From JBGOTP01 sp041476545 (GTDB lineage: Bacteria > Acidobacteriota > Vicinamibacteria > Vicinamibacterales > CAVVIG01), in the NCBI GenBank assembly GCA_041476545.1, contig JBGOTP010000071.1, positions 1 through 16,511 of the forward strand: a DNA stretch of 16,511 nucleotides, given 5' to 3'. The number at the start of each line of letters is the position of its first letter. Position 1 is the stretch's first letter. The notes below the pieces were generated by a model. The model was not told the origin of the DNA, searched no databases, and saw only the letters and a list, made by a program, of their open reading frames with translations. The translations under genes and the position numbers were made by a program. Below, in pieces: positions 14,145 through 16,511 of this stretch.

Positions 14145-14239
14145 CCGCCCCGGGGTCCAGCGGTTCGCCGAGCAGCATGTTTCTGGCCTCAACCCCCTTG
14201 GTGACAAGATCGAACGTCCAGATGACTAGATGACCAAAT

Positions 14240-14707
14240 TCACGGTTCACACAGGGGCTCGCTCCACAGGATGAGCGCATCCTCAACCGGGTTCGTGTAG
14301 TAGTCGCGCCGCACGCCGGCCACCGAGAATCCGAAGTCCGCGTACAGCTGCCGCGCCGCCTCGTTCGAACGGCGAACCTCGAGCGTCGCGCGGCGCGCGC
14401 CGATGCGCACGCCCTCCAACATCACGCGCGTCAGCACCGCCCTTCCCACACCGGCCCGGCGCCGGGCCGGCTCCACGGCCAGGTTGTTGATGTGGAGCTC
14501 GTCGAGAATCCGCCAGAACGAACAGAAACCGATCACCCGGCGTTCGGCGTCTCGCGCCAGGTAAAGAAACGACAAGCCGGGTTGCTCGAGTTCCGCGAGG
14601 TACATCTCGCGGGTCCAGGGATTCGTGAACGACGCCTGCTCGACGGCAAGGATGTCGTCGATCTCCGCGGGCACCGTGAGGGGCTCGATCGTCCAGGTCT
14701 CCGCCAT
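14240..14707 (-). CDS. rimI: Ribosomal protein S18 alanine N-acetyltransferase (GNAT family)
   Basis: RimI acetylates the N-terminal alanine of ribosomal protein S18 using acetyl-CoA. The 155-aa product has the GNAT order: SFTNPWTREMYLAEL (26-40), the ELHINNLAVEP strand (70-80), the acetyl-CoA loop RRAGVGRA (83-90), TLEVRRSNEAARQLYADFGF (108-127) with the conserved Glu and Tyr, and a C-terminal RRDYYTNPVEDALIL typical of RimI. The start is ATG at 14707, 7 nt after the tsaB stop, so the pair forms an operon. A longer in-frame extension to 14947 overlaps tsaB and is not needed. The pairing of tsaB with rimI is common in bacteria. The exact substrate is inferred from family resemblance. Confidence 0.93.
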   Translation of the reverse strand: MAETWTIEPLTVPAEIDDILAVEQASFTNPWTREMYLAELEQPGLSFLYLARDAERRVIGFCSFWRILDELHINNLAVEPARRRAGVGRAVLTRVMLEGVRIGARRATLEVRRSNEAARQLYADFGFSVAGVRRDYYTNPVEDALILWSEPLCEP

Positions 14708-14714
14708 GTCCGAT

Positions 14715-15455
14715 TCACCAGCCTCCGCGAGCCTTGGGTTGTTCGAGTTCAGCGATCCGTCGATCCCGCTCAACCTCCGCGTCGGGCCGCCGGATGTAGA
14801 GGGGCTGTACGGCCGCCGGATCGATCGTCGCACCCGCCCGTGCACACGCGGCCGCCATCCGGGCGATCGTCGCAGCGAGCGGCTGCGGCTCTTGTACCCG
14901 TGCCACGCCGTCGAGGACGTCTTGGTACGCGACGGCCCCGTCGCCAATCACGACCGCGGGCATCCCGCGCTCCTTCCAGCGCAACAGCGTCGCGGCCGGA
15001 TCGCCCACCGCTGCCGGCTCGATCGTCATCAGGCGCTCCGGCGCAAAAGACGATACGTCGGTGACCCGGTACAGCGCGCTGAACACTTCCCGCCGATGCG
15101 CGTCCATCCATGCGCCCACGATCGTACCGGGCGCAAGCGCCTGAGCGGCCATCTGGCCGAGCGCCTCGAGCGCCGACACCGACACCATGCGGCGTCCGGT
15201 CACGAATGCCAGGCCCTGCATCGTGGCAATGCCGATCCGCAAGCCGGTGAACGATCCGGGGCCCGCCGCCACGGCAAAGAGATCAATCGCCGCGATCGTG
15301 ACCCCCGCGCCTGTGAGCAATTCGAGCAGATCGCCCGGCAGCCGTTCGGCGTGCGAGCGCGACGCATCGCCGCGCCGCTCGGCGAGAATGCGATCGTCTT
15401 CGACCAGCGCCACGCTCCCACCGCGCGTCGTCGTATCGAGAGCCAGTACATGCAT
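14715..15455 (-). CDS. tsaB: tRNA threonylcarbamoyladenosine biosynthesis protein TsaB
   Basis: TsaB is the non-catalytic partner of TsaD and TsaE in making the universal t6A modification of ANN-decoding tRNAs. The 246-aa product has the ASKHA-fold features of the family: N-terminal MHVLALDTTT, SRSHAERLP (33-40), VAAGPGSFTGLRIG (62-75), and the C-terminal QPLYIRRPDAE that the family usually ends with. It is close to the normal length. The start is ATG at 15455; no Shine-Dalgarno is seen, and instead an 8-bp palindrome ends 3 nt upstream. It is followed after 7 nt by rimI and is divergent from mutS across a 95-bp gap. The tsaD and tsaE genes are not in the window. Confidence 0.95.
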   Translation of the reverse strand: MHVLALDTTTRGGSVALVEDDRILAERRGDASRSHAERLPGDLLELLTGAGVTIAAIDLFAVAAGPGSFTGLRIGIATMQGLAFVTGRRMVSVSALEALGQMAAQALAPGTIVGAWMDAHRREVFSALYRVTDVSSFAPERLMTIEPAAVGDPAATLLRWKERGMPAVVIGDGAVAYQDVLDGVARVQEPQPLAATIARMAAACARAGATIDPAAVQPLYIRRPDAEVERDRRIAELEQPKARGGW

Positions 15456-15458
15456 AGG

Positions 15459-15480
15459 GTAGACTGAAGAAACAGTCTAC
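15459..15480. promoter_or_regulatory. Perfect palindrome next to the tsaB start, possible operator or RNA hairpin
   Basis: GTAGACTG (15459-15466) and CAGTCTAC (15473-15480) form a perfect 8-bp stem with the 6-nt spacer AAGAAA. It ends 3 nt before the tsaB ATG and lies in the tsaB-mutS divergent gap. It could bind a dimeric regulator or fold in the tsaB leader and hinder initiation. No regulator is known to me for this sequence. Confidence 0.45.
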
Positions 15481-15487
15481 AGGTTTC

Positions 15488-15533
15488 AGCTGTCAGCGTT
15501 CAGCTTTCGGCTATCAGATGAGAGCTGACAGCT
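15488..15533. repeat. GCTGA-word repeat (copy 2) with 10-bp inverted ends
   Basis: AGCTGTCAGC (15488-15497) and GCTGACAGCT (15524-15533) are perfect inverted arms around GCTGA-type words (CGTTCAGC, CGGCTATCAG). It is the same word family as 11891-11944 in opposite orientation. It occupies the space just upstream of the mutS Shine-Dalgarno. Confidence 0.8.
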
Positions 15534-15550
15534 ACGGAGTCACAGCTTAC

Positions 15551-16511
15551 ATGTCCACGGCGGCCACGCCGGCGATGCGCCAGTATCTCGACGCGAAGCA
15601 GCAGTATCGCGACGCGATTCTGTTCTTCCGCATGGGCGACTTCTACGAGATGTTCTACGAGGACGCGCTCGTGGCGGCGCGCGCTCTGGAATTGACGCTC
15701 ACGTCGCGTTCCAAAGACACCAATGGCGGCGGCATTCCGATGTGTGGGGTGCCCTTTCACGCGGTCGACGGGTACATCGCCCGGCTCGTCAAGAAGGGCT
15801 TCCGCGTCGCCATCTGCGATCAGGTCGAGGATCCGCGGAAGGCCAAGGGACTCGTCAAGCGCGAAGTGGTGCGCGTGGTGTCGCCCGGCACGCTCACCGA
15901 CTCGAGCTACCTCGATGCCCGGGAGCCCGCGTTCCTGATGGCCGTCGCCTCTCAGCCCGCGACGATCGGCGTGGCACTGCTGGACCTCTCGACAGGCGAG
16001 TTCACGACGGCCGAATACGCGGGCCCCGACGGCCTGCAGTCACTCGCCGACGAACTGGCCGTCCTGAAGCCGCGCGAACTCATTGTGCCAGCATCTGCTG
16101 TAGCGCAGGACCTTAGCCCTGCAGTGCGTGCATCTGGTGTAGCGCAGGGCTTCAGCCCTGCCGACCGCCACGGAGGACCCGTCGACGCGTGCAGGCGGAT
16201 GCTCGATGCCACCGGTATCACCATCACGCCGATTGACGGCTGGGCGTTCGACCCCGAGTCCGCACGGCGGGCACTGCTCGATCAGCTCCGCGCAGGTGGG
16301 CTCGAGGGCTTCGGACTGGATCGACACCCGGCAGCGGTGTCCGCCGCCGGGGCGCTTCTTCACTTCCTGCGCACCACCCAGAAAGTGGATCTCGCGCACG
16401 TGCGCACCGTCAGCTTCCGGCAGCGTGCCGACACGCTCCTCATCGATCCGACCACGCTCACACCTCTCGAAATTCTGGAAGGGTCCGAGGGCGGACGGGC
16501 GGGGTCTCTGC
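15551..16511 (+). CDS. mutS: DNA mismatch repair protein MutS, N-terminal part (cut by window edge)
   Basis: MutS recognises base mismatches and small loops and starts mismatch repair. The first 320 residues are present. Domain I shows the mismatch-wedge motif in RMGDFYEMF, with Phe31-Tyr32-Glu33 (Phe-x-Glu), then GIPMCGVPFHAVDGYIARLV, GFRVAICDQVEDP and VVRVVSPGTLTD. Domain II (connector) follows, and the core begins with RTTQKVDLAHVRTV and DPTTLTPLEI, before the ATPase, which is outside. The start is ATG at 15551, with GGAG 11 nt before it. Residues 181-206 are a tandem 13-residue insert (see the repeat at 16091-16168) absent from the usual connector domain. The gene diverges from tsaB-rimI. 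The frame is intact through the insert, so the product is probably functional. Confidence 0.97.
   Translation, partial: MSTAATPAMRQYLDAKQQYRDAILFFRMGDFYEMFYEDALVAARALELTLTSRSKDTNGGGIPMCGVPFHAVDGYIARLVKKGFRVAICDQVEDPRKAKGLVKREVVRVVSPGTLTDSSYLDAREPAFLMAVASQPATIGVALLDLSTGEFTTAEYAGPDGLQSLADELAVLKPRELIVPASAVAQDLSPAVRASGVAQGFSPADRHGGPVDACRRMLDATGITITPIDGWAFDPESARRALLDQLRAGGLEGFGLDRHPAAVSAAGALLHFLRTTQKVDLAHVRTVSFRQRADTLLIDPTTLTPLEILEGSEGGRAGSL
16091..16168 (+). repeat. 39-bp tandem repeat inserted in frame in mutS
   Basis: Two adjacent 39-bp units (16091-16129 and 16130-16168) code ASAVAQDLSPAVR and ASGVAQGFSPADR. The second contains the perfect hairpin GCAGGGC-TTCA-GCCCTGC; the first is a degenerate copy of it. 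The length is a multiple of three, so the MutS frame is kept. The location is just after the connector strand PRELIVPA, probably a surface loop. Confidence 0.88.

Larger units (their letters stand above)
13744..14239. other. 496-bp gap between rimI and the DUF465 gene
   Basis: It contains the promoter candidate at 13824-13852 and a 21-bp tandem repeat (14050-14144). A small GATGAC direct repeat (AGATGACTAGATGACC) lies near 14220-14235, just after the rimI stop. Open frames cross the tandem repeat on both strands (plus 13879-14229, minus 13896-14207) but have no Shine-Dalgarno and no recognisable family, so I do not call a gene. No terminator with a T-run is seen after rimI. Confidence 0.5.

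Noticed and set aside
13879..14229. 116-aa plus-strand and 103-aa minus-strand (13896-14207) open frames with heptad repeats
   Set aside because: Both are open because of the stop-free 21-bp repeat; neither has a ribosome-binding site or a recognised family, and they exclude each other.

Overview
The window is a GC-rich bacterial chromosome segment. It most likely comes from Acidobacteriota, possibly Vicinamibacteria-like. That placement is an inference from three things: a gene remnant of the soil-associated TIGR03435 family, which is strongly expanded in that phylum; several families of short word-type intergenic repeats; and the general codon and GC style. No rRNA or tRNA gene, CRISPR array, insertion sequence or prophage is visible. 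The protein-coding content is mostly housekeeping.

Layout. Positions 1-2252 (minus) hold the N-terminal two thirds of DNA polymerase III alpha (dnaE), cut by the window edge. A 166-bp block of AAGGAC/GGTCCTT words lies between it and guaA (minus, GMP synthase). Divergent from guaA is a secreted seven-bladed PQQ/BamB-like beta-propeller protein (plus, 4017-5093). Convergent with that is an unrecognised polytopic membrane protein (minus, 5213-6214). About 700 bp without a convincing gene follow, carrying a roughly 47-bp imperfect inverted repeat. Next is a very large (1331 aa) NtrY-like sensor histidine kinase (plus, 6921-10916).

From 10915 to 11996 there is a small accessory island: a TIGR03435 gene on the minus strand broken by two frameshifts. 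It is bracketed by a pair of 41-bp inverted GATGTG-word repeats that overlap the stop codons of both neighbouring genes. It is followed on the minus strand by the phospholipid operon ydcH-like (DUF465), psd, pssA, transcribed 13743 to 11987 and making phosphatidylethanolamine from CDP-diacylglycerol. A 496-bp gap with a 21-bp tandem repeat separates this from tsaB-rimI (minus; tRNA t6A synthesis and ribosomal protein S18 acetylation). mutS (plus) diverges from tsaB and runs off the window end.

The main unusual theme is repeats that interact with genes. The AAGGAC block supplies the dnaE Shine-Dalgarno and could also sequester it. A 39-bp in-frame tandem repeat sits inside mutS. A 21-bp in-frame tandem repeat sits inside the ATP-binding domain of the histidine kinase. 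The mutS and kinase inserts carry related hairpins (GGC-TTCA-GCC core) whose outer stem bases differ in a compensatory way, suggesting one mobile palindromic family that also enters coding sequence. I saw no complete new defence or metabolic system; the repeat biology is the most novel aspect.
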